Source of the DNA: Sphingomonas sp. R-74633 | Lineage (GTDB): Bacteria; Pseudomonadota; Alphaproteobacteria; Sphingomonadales; Sphingomonadaceae | Assembly (NCBI RefSeq): GCF_013416555.1 | Contig: NZ_JACCFG010000001.1 | Span: 1-64,000, forward strand | Direction: 5' to 3' | Length of the DNA: 64,000 nt | Shown here: positions 32,210 to 40,820 of the stretch, piece by piece | How positions within the stretch are numbered: position 1 is the stretch's first letter | Layout of the letters: each line of letters opens with the position of its first letter | The notes under the pieces: model-generated | Databases searched by the model: none | What the model was told of the DNA's origin: nothing | What the model saw: the letters and a program-made list of their open reading frames with translations, nothing else | Position numbers and translations under genes: made by a program

Positions 32210-32269
32210 TGATCGCCTGTTTCGATTGTCAGGCGCCTATATAGTGGCTCGGGCGATTACGTCACCCTG

Positions 32270-32830
32270 TTACCACATTCGCCCGCAGCGATCGGTGGTG
32301 GAGTCGGGAACCATGGCCACGCGCCCCTTCGGGAAGATGGGGAAGGCGCAGCGCTTCAGGTCCTGGGCCACCACGGACCCGGCGCGCTTCTTGAACGCTT
32401 CGACGCCGGCAACGAAATCGTCCCGCGTGCCGGCGAATTCGCGGTCGAGCGCGGCCCGCCGCTCGGCGGAGACGCGCGGGCAAGCCCTGGCCAGCGCGTG
32501 CAGCTGGCCGCCCATCGCCCGCCAGAGCCCGGGCTCGCCGGTTCGGCGCACATAGTGATAGAAGGAGGAGGCCTGCAGGCAGTCATGGCCGCGGACCTCG
32601 ATCTGCAGGACGTGGCCATCATCGAGCAGCGACACGGCCATGTCGCCGCCCGGCGCCTTCCATCGCAACTGCAATTGGGGCCGGATGCCGGGGCTGTCGA
32701 GGATCGGCAGCGCCGCCGGGTCGCGCTTCCCCTCGTTCAGGATCAGCGTCATCGCGCCGAACTGCGTGCCATGCTCGTCCGCGCCGCTCCATGCGGCGAA
32801 GGCCAACAGCAGGGGAAGTGCGCCGGTCAT
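32270..32830 (-). CDS. Hypothetical secreted protein, 186 aa
   Basis: From the ATG at 32830 the protein begins MTGALPLLLAFAAWSGADEHG, a short signal peptide. The mature part contains VRGHDCLQASSFYHYVRRTG and a C-terminal CAFPIFPKGRVAMVPD, with four cysteines in the mature part (GHDC, ARAC, KRC, DRC) that could form two disulfides. No family was recognised. It lies between oxyR and ahpF on the same strand. A longer form from 32893 would lose the signal-peptide pattern. Confidence 0.7.
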   Translation of the reverse strand: MTGALPLLLAFAAWSGADEHGTQFGAMTLILNEGKRDPAALPILDSPGIRPQLQLRWKAPGGDMAVSLLDDGHVLQIEVRGHDCLQASSFYHYVRRTGEPGLWRAMGGQLHALARACPRVSAERRAALDREFAGTRDDFVAGVEAFKKRAGSVVAQDLKRCAFPIFPKGRVAMVPDSTTDRCGRMW

Positions 32831-32910
32831 GGCCGATATCCTGCACCGCGCAGGGTTAAAGAAAAGGCCGGGATCGCGCCCGGCCCTTTCCACTCTCCAT
32901 CAGCGAGAGA

Positions 32911-34488
32911 TTACGCCGCCTCGCTCAACTCATCCGGCAACCGGATCATATAGTCGAACGCCGACAGCGCCGCGGTCGAACCCGCGCCCATCGCGATCAC
33001 GATCTGCTTGTACGGCACCGTGGTGCAGTCGCCCGCCGCGAAGATCCCCGGCTGGCTCGTCTCGCCGCGCGCATCGATCTCGATCTCGCCGCGGTTGGAC
33101 AGGGCGATCGCGTCCTTCAGCCACTCGGTGTTCGGCACCAGACCGATCTGCACGAAGATGCCTTCGAGCTCGACCTGATGCTCGGTGCCGTGGTTGCGGT
33201 CCTTGTAGGTCAGGCTGGTCAGCTTCTCGCCATCGCCTTCGACCAGCGTCGTCAGCGCCGAGGTGATCACCTTGACGTTGGGCAGGCTGCCGAGCTTGCG
33301 CTGCAGCACCGCATCGGCGCGCAGCTGGCTGTCATATTCGATCAGCGTGACGTGCGCGACGAGGCCGGCCAGGTCGATCGCGGCCTCGACACCCGAATTG
33401 CCGCCGCCGATCACTGCCACGCGCTTGCCCTTGAACAGCGGGCCGTCGCAGTGCGGGCAATAGGTCACGCCCTTGTTGCGATATTCCTCCTCGCCCGGCA
33501 CGCCCATCGTCCGCCAGCGCGCGCCGGTCGAGAGGATCACGGTACGCGCTTTGAGCGAGGCGCCGCTCGCCAGCACGACCTCGTGCAGCCCGCCCTCATG
33601 CTTGGCCGGGACCAGCTTCGCGCCGAGCTGATGGTTCATAATGTCGACGTCATAGTCCTTGACGTGCTGCTCGAGCTGCGCGGCGAGCTTCGGCCCCTCG
33701 GTGTGCGAGACCGAGATGAAGTTCTCGATGCTCATCGTGTCGAGCACCTGCCCGCCGAAGCGCTCCGCGGCGATGCCGGTGCGGATGCCCTTGCGCGCTG
33801 CATAGATCGCCGCCGCCGCGCCGGCGGGGCCACCGCCGACCACCAGCACCTCGAATGGCTCCTTGCCCGCGATCTTCTCGGCAGTGCGCTTGGCCGCGCC
33901 CGTGTCGATCTTCGCGACGATCTGCTCGAGCTCCATCCGGCCGCTGGCGAACGGCTCGCCGTTCAGGAACACGGTGGGCACCGCCATCACCTTGCGTTCC
34001 TCGACCTCCGCCGGGAACAGTCCGCCGTCGATCGCGGTGTGGCGGATGCGCGGGTTGAGCACTGCCATCAGGTTCAGCGCCTGCACCACGTCAGGGCAGT
34101 TCTGGCAGCTCAGCGAGAAATAGGTCTCGAAAGTGAAGTCGCCGTCGAGGTTCCTGACCTGCTCGATCAGCTCCTGCGCCGCCTTGCTCGGATGGCCGCC
34201 GACCTGGAGCAAGGCGAGCACCAGCGAAGTGAACTCATGCCCCATCGGCAGACCGGCGAAGCGCACGCCGATATCGCTGCCGGTGCGGTGGATCAGGAAG
34301 CTCGGCTTGCGGGCGTCGTCGTCGGTGCGGACGACCGAGACCTTGTCCGAAAGCGCGGCGATCTCTTCGAGAAGCTCCCCCAGCTCGCGCGACTTGGCAT
34401 CGTCGCCCAGCGAGGCGACCAGCTCGATCGGCTCGCGAATGTTCACGAGATAGCCCTTGAGCTGCTGGGTCAGATTGGCGTCGAGCAT
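32911..34488 (-). CDS. ahpF: Alkyl hydroperoxide reductase subunit F
   Basis: It is 525 aa, close to E. coli AhpF (521). The N-terminal double thioredoxin fold holds SCQNCPD, the first redox CxxC. The FAD domain follows with [19 protein letters not shown], then the second active site [13 protein letters not shown] and the NAD(P)H-binding [16 protein letters not shown], ending in [16 protein letters not shown]. It passes electrons from NADH to AhpC for peroxide reduction in the cytoplasm. The start at 34488 has AAAGGAAAA upstream. It is separated from ahpC by a REP-like repeat and hairpins. Confidence 0.96.
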   Translation of the reverse strand: MLDANLTQQLKGYLVNIREPIELVASLGDDAKSRELGELLEEIAALSDKVSVVRTDDDARKPSFLIHRTGSDIGVRFAGLPMGHEFTSLVLALLQVGGHPSKAAQELIEQVRNLDGDFTFETYFSLSCQNCPDVVQALNLMAVLNPRIRHTAIDGGLFPAEVEERKVMAVPTVFLNGEPFASGRMELEQIVAKIDTGAAKRTAEKIAGKEPFEVLVVGGGPAGAAAAIYAARKGIRTGIAAERFGGQVLDTMSIENFISVSHTEGPKLAAQLEQHVKDYDVDIMNHQLGAKLVPAKHEGGLHEVVLASGASLKARTVILSTGARWRTMGVPGEEEYRNKGVTYCPHCDGPLFKGKRVAVIGGGNSGVEAAIDLAGLVAHVTLIEYDSQLRADAVLQRKLGSLPNVKVITSALTTLVEGDGEKLTSLTYKDRNHGTEHQVELEGIFVQIGLVPNTEWLKDAIALSNRGEIEIDARGETSQPGIFAAGDCTTVPYKQIVIAMGAGSTAALSAFDYMIRLPDELSEAA

Positions 34489-34503
34489 GGCTTTTCCTTT
34501 TTT

Positions 34504-34636
34504 CGTCACCCCGGACTTGTTCCGGGGTCCACCGCGCCGCGAGGCACTGGCGGTGGTTGTTTGAGGATGCGGCCAGTGCATTTCCTGGCGGCACCGCCGG
34601 TTGCTCAGTGGACCCCGGCACAGGGCCGGGGTGACG
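34504..34636. repeat. REP-like element, type CGTCACCCCGG, paired inverted arms
   Basis: A 29-bp arm at 34504-34532 is mirrored by an imperfect inverted copy at 34608-34636, 75 bp apart. The left arm is the exact reverse complement of the right arm of the element at 51772-51878. It fills most of the ahpC-ahpF gap. Confidence 0.82.
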
Positions 34637-34651
34637 AGCAGGATACAAAAC

Positions 34652-34719
34652 GGCCCGGGACGAAAGGTAACCTGCCGTCCCGGGCCGCATGGACGCCCGC
34701 CAGGGGGCTAACGGGCGTC
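34652..34719 (-). terminator. Tandem hairpins downstream of ahpC
   Basis: In ahpC direction the first hairpin pairs GACGCCCG and CGGGCGTC (34692-34719), and the second has an 11-bp perfect stem, GGCCCGGGACG with CGTCCCGGGCC (34652-34686), followed by GTTTTGT. This resembles a Rho-independent terminator and would reduce read-through from ahpC into ahpF. Confidence 0.7.
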
Positions 34720-34726
34720 TGGGGGA

Positions 34727-35290
34727 TCAGATCTTGCCGACCAGGTCGAGCGACGGCGCCAGCGTCTCGGCGCCCTCTTCCCACTTGGCGGGGCAGACTT
34801 CGCCCGGGTGCGCGGCAATGTACTGCGCAGCCTTGATCTTGCGGAGCAGCTCGGCCGCGTTACGGCCCACGCCCTCGCTGGTGATCTCGACCAGCTGGAT
34901 CACGCCTTCCGGATCGACGACGAAGGTGCCGCGATCGGCCAGGCCCTGGCCCTCACGCAGCACGTCGAAATTGGTCGACAGCGCGTGGTTCTGGTCGCCG
35001 AGCATGTAGTAGTTGATCTTGCCGATCGCCGGCGAGGTGTCGTGCCAGGCCTTGTGGCTGAAGTGGGTGTCGGTCGACACCGAGTACACCTCGACGCCCA
35101 TCTTCTGGAGCTGCGGGTAGATGTCCGCCAGGTCCTCGAGCTCGGTCGGGCACACGAACGTGAAATCGGCCGGGTAGAAGAAGAACACCGCCCACTTGCC
35201 CTTCGTGTCCGCGTCGGTGACCTGCACGAACTTGCCTTCCTTGAAGGCCTGCGCGGTGAACGGCTTGATGGTGCTGCCGATGAGAGCCAT
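34727..35290 (-). CDS. ahpC: Alkyl hydroperoxide reductase subunit C (peroxiredoxin)
   Basis: It is 187 aa, exactly the length of E. coli AhpC. The peroxidatic cysteine lies in [18 protein letters not shown] and the resolving cysteine in [13 protein letters not shown]. It reduces hydrogen peroxide and organic peroxides and is recycled by AhpF. The start is the ATG at 35290 ([11 protein letters not shown]), preceded by GGAGGAAT; the upstream in-frame part is not conserved. Confidence 0.97.
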   Translation of the reverse strand: MALIGSTIKPFTAQAFKEGKFVQVTDADTKGKWAVFFFYPADFTFVCPTELEDLADIYPQLQKMGVEVYSVSTDTHFSHKAWHDTSPAIGKINYYMLGDQNHALSTNFDVLREGQGLADRGTFVVDPEGVIQLVEITSEGVGRNAAELLRKIKAAQYIAAHPGEVCPAKWEEGAETLAPSLDLVGKI

Positions 35291-35381
35291 TGCTTGGTAT
35301 TCCTCCAGAACGGGGGTTGTTGTTGCAATGCGGCAAATAGGGTTGCTGCAGCGCAATGTGAAATGGGAAAGCCCGTTCGGG

Positions 35382-35393
35382 TTGATCGATCAA
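35382..35393. promoter_or_regulatory. Perfect 12-bp palindrome upstream of ahpC
   Basis: TTGATCGATCAA is fully self-complementary and lies about 92 bp before the ahpC start, next to the repeated GATT/AATC units ATCAATCAATAAAG and AACTGATCGA. It could be part of a promoter or an OxyR-bound region, but it does not obviously fit the E. coli OxyR spacing. Confidence 0.3.
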
Positions 35394-35435
35394 ATCAATC
35401 AATAAAGCGCAACTGATCGACTTGACACGGATGGC

Positions 35436-36098
35436 CTATCGCGGGGGCGAAGGCGGCGCGGGCGGCGCCATGGCAGGCGCTGGCGCGATCGTCATCGTGG
35501 TTACACAGGGTTCCAGGCCGGCAATCGCGGCCGCGCGCGCTTTCCGGAAAAGCGCCGTCACGACCGGCTCCGCCGGCAGGCGCACGGTGCCGGAGGCGAG
35601 CAGCTTGCCATTCTGATCCCGGCGCTCGATCCGATAGGCGCCGCCCAGGCGGGCGCGGTCGATGGTCTGCGCCGCGTCGCCCGCACCAGCCTTGGCTATC
35701 GTGACCGAGGCGCGGCCTATATTCGCCGATGAATCACGGCGATGGACGACCCATCCGGTCCCGCCGGTACCGGGCTGTGCGCTTTGGGGAAACCATTGCA
35801 GCTGCTCCGTCGGGCCTGCAATCGCGTCCGGCATCACAACCTGGCTGGTGATCGACAATCCGGTGGGGGCGCCCAGCGCGTCTCCCTTGGGCGCATATCT
35901 AGCGCCGAGCGCGAAGCTGTGATCGGCGTTGTAGGACAGGATCAGCATATAGCTGACGAATGCGGGTTCACCGTCCTGCTGCGAGGCGGAGACGTTCATC
36001 TTGAGCCCGCCCTCCTCGAGCGTGACTCCGTGGCACTTGTCCGCTCCTGCGGCAGGCGTGCTCGCCAGCGTAATCGCCAGGCCGGTCATCCAGAACAT
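35436..36098 (-). CDS. Hypothetical secreted protein, 220 aa
   Basis: It has a signal peptide (MFWMTGLAITLASTPAAGA, cleavage near ADK), a beta-rich middle with no recognised domain (FVSYMLILSYNADHSFALGA, GTGGTGWVVHRRDSS) and a proline-rich tail APAPAMAPPAPPSPPR. Two cysteines, one near the start of the mature protein (DKCHG) and one near the end (LEPCVTT), could pair. It stands alone between ahpC and the TSUP gene on the minus strand. Confidence 0.7.
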   Translation of the reverse strand: MFWMTGLAITLASTPAAGADKCHGVTLEEGGLKMNVSASQQDGEPAFVSYMLILSYNADHSFALGARYAPKGDALGAPTGLSITSQVVMPDAIAGPTEQLQWFPQSAQPGTGGTGWVVHRRDSSANIGRASVTIAKAGAGDAAQTIDRARLGGAYRIERRDQNGKLLASGTVRLPAEPVVTALFRKARAAAIAGLEPCVTTMTIAPAPAMAPPAPPSPPR

Positions 36099-36175
36099 GC
36101 GCTTCTCCCTCGACGGGCAAGGTCTCCCAGGTAATGCACGCCTGGCAAGCCCACTCCGGTCGGAAATGGCCCGGA

Positions 36176-36940
36176 TCAGTGACTGAGTGCGCTATACACC
36201 GAATAGGCGCTGGTGATGGTCAGCAACGTGCCAACCAGCGCCATCAGCGCCCGGGTCGGAACGCGCTTCGCCAGCAGCCCGCCGAACGGCGCCGCGATCA
36301 GCCCGCCGATCAGGATCCCCACGGTCTGCAGCGAGAATGCCGCCCAGCCGAGCGTCGCGATGAACGCGGCCGAGACAGTGGCGGTGAGGAAGAACTCCAC
36401 CGTGTTGACCGTGCCGATCGTGGTGCGCGGGCTTGCGCCCTGGACGAGCAAATTGCTGGTCACCACTGGCCCCCAGCCACCACCGCCCGCTGCATCGAGG
36501 AATCCGCCGGCAAGGCCGAGCGGCTCGATGATCTTGGGCTCGCGCGGCTCCACCGATCCGCGCCAGGCGCGGTAGAGCAGGTAAATGCCGATCGAGGCGA
36601 GATAGGTCATCACGAAGGGGCGGGTGACCGAAGCATCGACCGTGCTCAGCACATAGGCGCCGAGCACGCCGCCGATCACGCCGGGGATCAGCAGCCGGCC
36701 GAACAGCTTCCAGTTGACGTTCTTGTGCCAGACATGGCTCGCGCCCGATGCGGCAGTGGTGAAGGTCTCGACGGTGTGGACCATCGCGGAGGCCTGCGCC
36801 GGCGGCATCCCCATCACGCTGACGAGCAACGTGGAGTTGATTACCCCGAACGCCATCCCAAGCGCACCGTCGACCATCTGGGCGGCGAAACCCACGGCGA
36901 TGAACGGCAGCAGGGCGGAAAGGTCGAGTCCAAAGATCAT
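36176..36940 (-). CDS. TSUP-family membrane transporter (TauE/SafE type)
   Basis: It is 254 aa with about seven to eight hydrophobic segments. Features of the TauE/SafE sulfite exporter family are visible, such as the duplicated pattern GFAAQMVDGALGMAFGV in the first half and GGFLDAAGGGGWGPVVTSNL in the second. Members move sulfite, sulfoacetate or similar sulfur anions. It is divergent from serine acetyltransferase, which supports a sulfur or cysteine context. The start at 36940 follows AAGGTGCGA. Confidence 0.85.
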   Translation of the reverse strand: MIFGLDLSALLPFIAVGFAAQMVDGALGMAFGVINSTLLVSVMGMPPAQASAMVHTVETFTTAASGASHVWHKNVNWKLFGRLLIPGVIGGVLGAYVLSTVDASVTRPFVMTYLASIGIYLLYRAWRGSVEPREPKIIEPLGLAGGFLDAAGGGGWGPVVTSNLLVQGASPRTTIGTVNTVEFFLTATVSAAFIATLGWAAFSLQTVGILIGGLIAAPFGGLLAKRVPTRALMALVGTLLTITSAYSVYSALSH

Positions 36941-37094
36941 TCGCACCTTGAAGGTTGGGCCGGGATGGAATGGATGACGGGCGTAACGAGTTCCAACAAG
37001 ATACATACTGTTTAGCGGGGCAAAGCCTGGGATGGGCCGTTCTGGAAATCGGCGCGGCTATGCACTAAATGGACGCGGCAAAGGGGAACCGGCC

Positions 37095-37784
37095 ATGTTC
37101 CAGCGTCTTAAGGCGTATCTAGATTCGATCCGTGCGCGCGATCCGGCGCCACGCAGCAATGCCGAGATCCTGCTCTATCCGGGCGTATGGGCGCTCGGCT
37201 ATCACCGCATCGCGCACGCGCTGTTCCGCAATCGCCTGTTTTTCCTCGCCCGCGTCGTGAACCACTGGTCGCGCTGGATGACGGCGATCGACATCCATCC
37301 GGGCGCGAAGATCGGGCGCAATTTCTTCATCGACCATGGCTTTGTCGTGATCGGCGAGACTGCGGAGATCGGCGACAATGTCACGATCTACCAGTGCGTC
37401 ACTTTGGGCGGCACCAGCCCGGACAATGGCGTGGCGGGCAAGCGCCACCCGACGATCCTCGACGGCGCGATCCTCGGCTCGGGCGCGCAGGTGCTCGGGC
37501 CGATCACGGTCGGCGAGCGCGCCCGTATCGGCGCCAATGCCGTGGTGACGCGCGACGTGCCCGAAGGCGCGGTGATGGTCGGCATCCCCGCCAAGTCCAC
37601 GCTGGTCGAGGCGGAGAAGTGGCAGAAGGGCTTCGTGCCCTATGGCACGCCGTGCAGCGAGATCTTCGATCCCCAGACCCAGAAGCTCGAGATCATGCGC
37701 TGCGAGCTCGAGGCGATGCGCAAGCGGCTCGATGCCGTGCTGGCCGAGCGCCATCCGGAAGGGGAGCAGCGCGACAGCGCCTAA
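37095..37784 (+). CDS. cysE: Serine O-acetyltransferase, EpsC type
   Basis: It forms O-acetylserine from serine and acetyl-CoA, the committed step of cysteine synthesis. The left-handed beta-helix hexapeptide domain is clear: IDIHPGAKIGRNFFIDHG, GETAEIGDNVTIYQCVTLGG, then GARIGANAVVTRDVPEGA and MVGIPAK. The 229-aa length and short N-terminal helix region match the EpsC-like branch without the large N-terminal SATase domain. The start at 37095 has AAGGGGAA upstream. It abuts the DUF2794 gene. Confidence 0.92.
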   Translation: MFQRLKAYLDSIRARDPAPRSNAEILLYPGVWALGYHRIAHALFRNRLFFLARVVNHWSRWMTAIDIHPGAKIGRNFFIDHGFVVIGETAEIGDNVTIYQCVTLGGTSPDNGVAGKRHPTILDGAILGSGAQVLGPITVGERARIGANAVVTRDVPEGAVMVGIPAKSTLVEAEKWQKGFVPYGTPCSEIFDPQTQKLEIMRCELEAMRKRLDAVLAERHPEGEQRDSA

Positions 37785-38123
37785 ATGGGCACCGTAACCC
37801 CGCTCCCGCTCGGACGTCCCGGCCAGGTCGGCTTCGATCGCCTGGAGCTCACCCGCATCCTCGATCTCTATGGCCGGATGGTCGCCGCCGGCCATTGGCG
37901 CGACTATGCGATGAGCTTCGACAATGACGCCGCCGTGTTCGCCGCCTTCCGCCGCGCCGCCGAGCGTCCCGAATTCCGCATCGAGAAGCGCCCGGCCTTG
38001 CGCAACCGCCAGGGCATGTGGGCGCTGGTCGGCGAGGGCGGCATGATCCTCAAGCGCGGGCAGGAACTCGGCCCGGTCCTCGCGCCGGTCGAGCGCCGGC
38101 TGATGAAGCTGGTTGAGGAATAG
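37785..38123 (+). CDS. DUF2794 family protein
   Basis: It is 112 aa and matches the conserved alphaproteobacterial DUF2794 pattern: VGFDRLELTRILDLYGRMVA, GHWRDYAMSFDNDAAVFAAF, RRAAERPEFRIEKRPALRN and GMWALVGEGGMILKRG. The function is not known. Its ATG directly follows the cysE stop with a possible ribosome site GGAAGGGG about 20 nt upstream, so it probably depends on translation of cysE. Confidence 0.85.
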   Translation: MGTVTPLPLGRPGQVGFDRLELTRILDLYGRMVAAGHWRDYAMSFDNDAAVFAAFRRAAERPEFRIEKRPALRNRQGMWALVGEGGMILKRGQELGPVLAPVERRLMKLVEE

Positions 38124-38145
38124 ACGGCACATCCGGGGGGATCGC

Positions 38146-38847
38146 ATGTTCAGCCAATCTGCACCGGAGCATGACGCGGAGACCGATGAGGCGCTTTTCC
38201 GTATCGGCTGGCACGTTCCCTGGCAGAGCAAGATCCTTCCCTATGCGCTGGCGGGCATCATGGCCGCGTTGTGGATATTCTACGATCTCTTCCGCAACGG
38301 GATGAGCGACTGGGGCGTGTCGGGCCGGGCGCTCGCCCAGGGTCGGTTCGAGACCATCCCGCTCCACATGTTCGCGCATGCCGGGATCTGGCACATCGTC
38401 ATGAACGCCACCGCCCTGTGCGGGGTCAGTCCGCCGTTGATCGCGCTCATGGGCCGCTGGCCGGAAAGCTGGTTGCGCTATCTGGCGCTGTTCGTGGCGA
38501 GCGGGCTCGCGGGTATGGCGATGTACCTTGCCATCCATCCCCTCGGCACCACGCCGATGCTGGGGGCATCGGGCGCAATCTGCGGGCTGCTCGGCCTGCT
38601 GATCCGGCTCGAGGCGAGTGGCGCCGCGCTGGTGGCGGTGCGCTCGCGCAAGGTCTGGCTCGCGGTCAAGGGGCTGGTGCAGCAGAACCTGGTCCTGATC
38701 GCGCTGATCACGCTGCCGGCGTTGCTCTCCGGTCGCGCCGGCGGCATCGCCTGGGAGGCGCATCTCGGCGGTTTCCTCTTCGGCTTGCTCGTCGGCCCGC
38801 ATTTGCTCTCCGCCACGCCGCCAATGCCGCTGCCCGAAGAGGAATAG
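38146..38847 (+). CDS. Rhomboid-family intramembrane serine protease
   Basis: It is 233 aa with six or more membrane segments. The catalytic serine is in GASGAICG and the catalytic histidine in EAHLGGFLFG. The oxyanion-region histidine and asparagine lie in HAGIWHIVMNATAL. Rhomboids cleave transmembrane segments of other proteins within the membrane. The start at 38146 has GGGGGGA upstream. The substrate is unknown. Confidence 0.92.
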   Translation: MFSQSAPEHDAETDEALFRIGWHVPWQSKILPYALAGIMAALWIFYDLFRNGMSDWGVSGRALAQGRFETIPLHMFAHAGIWHIVMNATALCGVSPPLIALMGRWPESWLRYLALFVASGLAGMAMYLAIHPLGTTPMLGASGAICGLLGLLIRLEASGAALVAVRSRKVWLAVKGLVQQNLVLIALITLPALLSGRAGGIAWEAHLGGFLFGLLVGPHLLSATPPMPLPEEE

Positions 38848-38906
38848 CCGCGACAAACCCATGCGCGCTGCATGAAGACTGCATCACCTCCGCCTAGGTC
38901 GGTCGC

Positions 38907-39230
38907 ATGAAGACGACCTTCCGCACCGCGCTCGCCTGGCTCCTGGTCAATCTGGCCGGCATCGGCGCGTTCCTCGCGCTCGCTTCGCAATATTGGGCCG
39001 AGCCCCAGATCACCGACCCCTCCGATCCGATTATCGGCGAGGCGATCGGCTGGTTCCTCGCGACCGCGCCGATCCTGCTCCTGTTCGGGCTCGCCAATAT
39101 GATCTGGCTGATCATCTCGCTGCGCGGCGAGCCGCTGCACCGCTGGTGGCGGCCGATCCTGCTATTGGCGCTGGTCTATGGCTGCTGGCAGGCGGGCTGG
39201 CTGTTCGACAACGCCCATCACGGCGTCTGA
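38907..39230 (+). CDS. Small membrane protein, 107 aa
   Basis: It has three hydrophobic segments: ALAWLLVNLAGIGAFLALAS, GWFLATAPILLLFGLANMIW and PILLLALVYGCWQAGWLF, with an acidic loop QITDPSDPIIGEAI between the first two. No family was recognised. It is convergent with the Lrp gene (10 bp apart) and follows rhomboid by 59 bp on the same strand. Confidence 0.72.
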   Translation: MKTTFRTALAWLLVNLAGIGAFLALASQYWAEPQITDPSDPIIGEAIGWFLATAPILLLFGLANMIWLIISLRGEPLHRWWRPILLLALVYGCWQAGWLFDNAHHGV

Positions 39231-39240
39231 GCTCGATCTT

Positions 39241-39711
39241 TCAGGCCACCGGCACCGGGCTCGTCCCGGTCTCACGGATCACCACCAGCGTCTCGAAGGT
39301 GCGCACCCGCTCGTGTGCCGAGAACATCCGGCGCACCAGATCGTCATAGCTTTCCATGTCGCGCGCGATGATCCGCACCGCGAAGTCATGGTCGCCGGTG
39401 ACGTTCCAGGCTTCGATCACCGCGGGCTCGGCGCGGAACATGTCGAACATCTCCGCCACGGTATTGGCGTTCTCGCGCTCCAGCGAGACGAGCACGATCA
39501 TCGACAGCGGCCAGCCGAGCGTCTTCGGGCGCACCACTGCGATCTCGCGCTCGATCACCCCGGCCTCGCGCAGCCGCCGCATCCGCCGGTAACAGGCGGG
39601 CGCGGAGAGGCCGACTTTCTCGGCCAGCGCCGCAACCGGCTGGTGCACGTCGAGTTGGAGCAGTTCGAGCAGCTTGCGGTCGAACGAATCGAGCGGTTCA
39701 ATCTTCGTCAT
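39241..39711 (-). CDS. Lrp/AsnC-family transcriptional regulator
   Basis: It is 156 aa with the Lrp helix-turn-helix (FDRKLLELLQLDVHQPVAAL, AEKVGLSAPACYRRMRRLRE) and the RAM effector domain (NVTGDHDFAVRIIARDMESY). Lrp-type proteins sense amino acids as octamers. It is divergent from an EamA exporter, the usual arrangement for a local regulator of amino-acid export. A perfect inverted repeat sits 16 bp before its start codon. Confidence 0.93.
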   Translation of the reverse strand: MTKIEPLDSFDRKLLELLQLDVHQPVAALAEKVGLSAPACYRRMRRLREAGVIEREIAVVRPKTLGWPLSMIVLVSLERENANTVAEMFDMFRAEPAVIEAWNVTGDHDFAVRIIARDMESYDDLVRRMFSAHERVRTFETLVVIRETGTSPVPVA

Positions 39712-39726
39712 TTTTCGAGCCTAGGG

Positions 39727-39741
39727 CGATAAACTTTATCG
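39727..39741. promoter_or_regulatory. Candidate Lrp operator
   Basis: CGATAAACTTTATCG is a perfect inverted repeat (7-bp arms, one-base centre) located between the divergent Lrp and exporter genes. A weaker related site, ATAAACCGCTCTTATCG, lies at about 39755-39771. The AT-rich symmetrical 15-mer is the shape expected for an Lrp/AsnC-family site. Confidence 0.55.
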
Positions 39742-39821
39742 AGTAACCGCAAAAATAAACCGCTCTTATCGCTCGGAATCCGTAGCTTGGGCCGCACACC
39801 ATCGAACTTCCGAGTACGCCC

Positions 39822-40712
39822 ATGTCCAGTCTTGCCGTTTCCCGGCCCGCTTCCGCGCGCCTTGATCTCGTCGCGCTCGGCGCGCTGTTCATATCGCTGA
39901 TCTCGGTCACGATGGGCGCGACGTTCGCCAAGCAGCTCTTCCCGCTGGTTGGTTCGGAAGGTGCCACCGCACTCCGCCTGATCGTCGGCGCGGCGATCCT
40001 CTCGGCGGTGTTCCGCCCCTGGCGCGTCAGGCTCGAGGCGGGCTGGCGCTCGCTCCTCATCTACGGCGTCGTGCTCGGGGTGATGAACCTCAGCTTCTAC
40101 AAGGCCCTGTCCTACATCCCGCTCGGCATCGCCATCGCGATCGAGTTCACCGGCCCGCTCGCGGTCGCGGTACTCACCTCGCGCCGCAAGGTCGACTTCC
40201 TGTGGATCGGCCTGGCGGTGTTCGGCCTGTTGCTGCTGCTGCCGATCTGGAAGGGCGCCGCGCATCTCGACTGGCGCGGTGTCGTTCTCGCGCTGGTCGC
40301 GGGCGCCTGCTGGGCGGCGTATATCCTCGCCGGCCGCCACGCCGGCAAGGCGCACGGCCCGGCGGCGGCGGCGGGCGGCATGCTGATCGCCGCCTGTCTC
40401 GTCGTCCCGGTCGGCGTCCTCCATTCGGGTGCGGCGCTGCTCCGTCCCGAGGCACTGCTGCTCGGCCTGGCAGTCGGCATCGTCTCCAGCGCGATCCCCT
40501 ATGCGCTCGAGATGATCGCGCTGCCGCGCCTGCCGGCCAACACTTTCGGCACCCTGCTCAGCGCCGAGCCCGCTGTCGGCGCGCTGATGGGATTGCTGCT
40601 GCTCGGCGAGGTGCTCACCGGCCTGCAATGGTTCGCGGTGTGCCTGATCGTCTGCTCCTCGATCGGCACCGCGATGAGCGCGCGGCCCGGCGCCGTGATC
40701 GAACAGCCCTGA
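39822..40712 (+). CDS. EamA-family exporter (RhtA-like amino-acid efflux)
   Basis: It is 296 aa with ten hydrophobic segments in two EamA halves. Phrases such as [35 protein letters not shown] and [17 protein letters not shown] are typical of the RhtA threonine/homoserine exporter branch. The divergent Lrp-type regulator supports an amino-acid substrate, which remains inferred. Confidence 0.88.
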   Translation: MSSLAVSRPASARLDLVALGALFISLISVTMGATFAKQLFPLVGSEGATALRLIVGAAILSAVFRPWRVRLEAGWRSLLIYGVVLGVMNLSFYKALSYIPLGIAIAIEFTGPLAVAVLTSRRKVDFLWIGLAVFGLLLLLPIWKGAAHLDWRGVVLALVAGACWAAYILAGRHAGKAHGPAAAAGGMLIAACLVVPVGVLHSGAALLRPEALLLGLAVGIVSSAIPYALEMIALPRLPANTFGTLLSAEPAVGALMGLLLLGEVLTGLQWFAVCLIVCSSIGTAMSARPGAVIEQP

Positions 40713-40721
40713 ACGTAAAAA

Positions 40722-40750
40722 CCCCTCCCGTGCCGGGGACACGGAAGGGG
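40722..40750. terminator. Hairpin between EamA exporter and the convergent membrane-protein gene
   Basis: CCCCTCCCGTG at 40722-40732 pairs with CACGGAAGGGG at 40740-40750 with one mismatch, and outer AAAAA/GGGTTT flanks extend it. It lies 10 bp after the exporter stop and could end transcription from that side. Confidence 0.6.
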
Positions 40751-40820
40751 CAGGGTTTCGAAAGCCTGGGCTGGGGACCTGGGCTCTCATCCTCCCAAGG
40801 GAGGTACGGCCTGTGTCAGG

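Noticed and set aside
33178..34836. A 552-codon plus-strand frame opposite ahpF
   Set aside because: It is antisense to a clearly conserved enzyme and has a low-complexity Asp/Arg/Leu/His composition.
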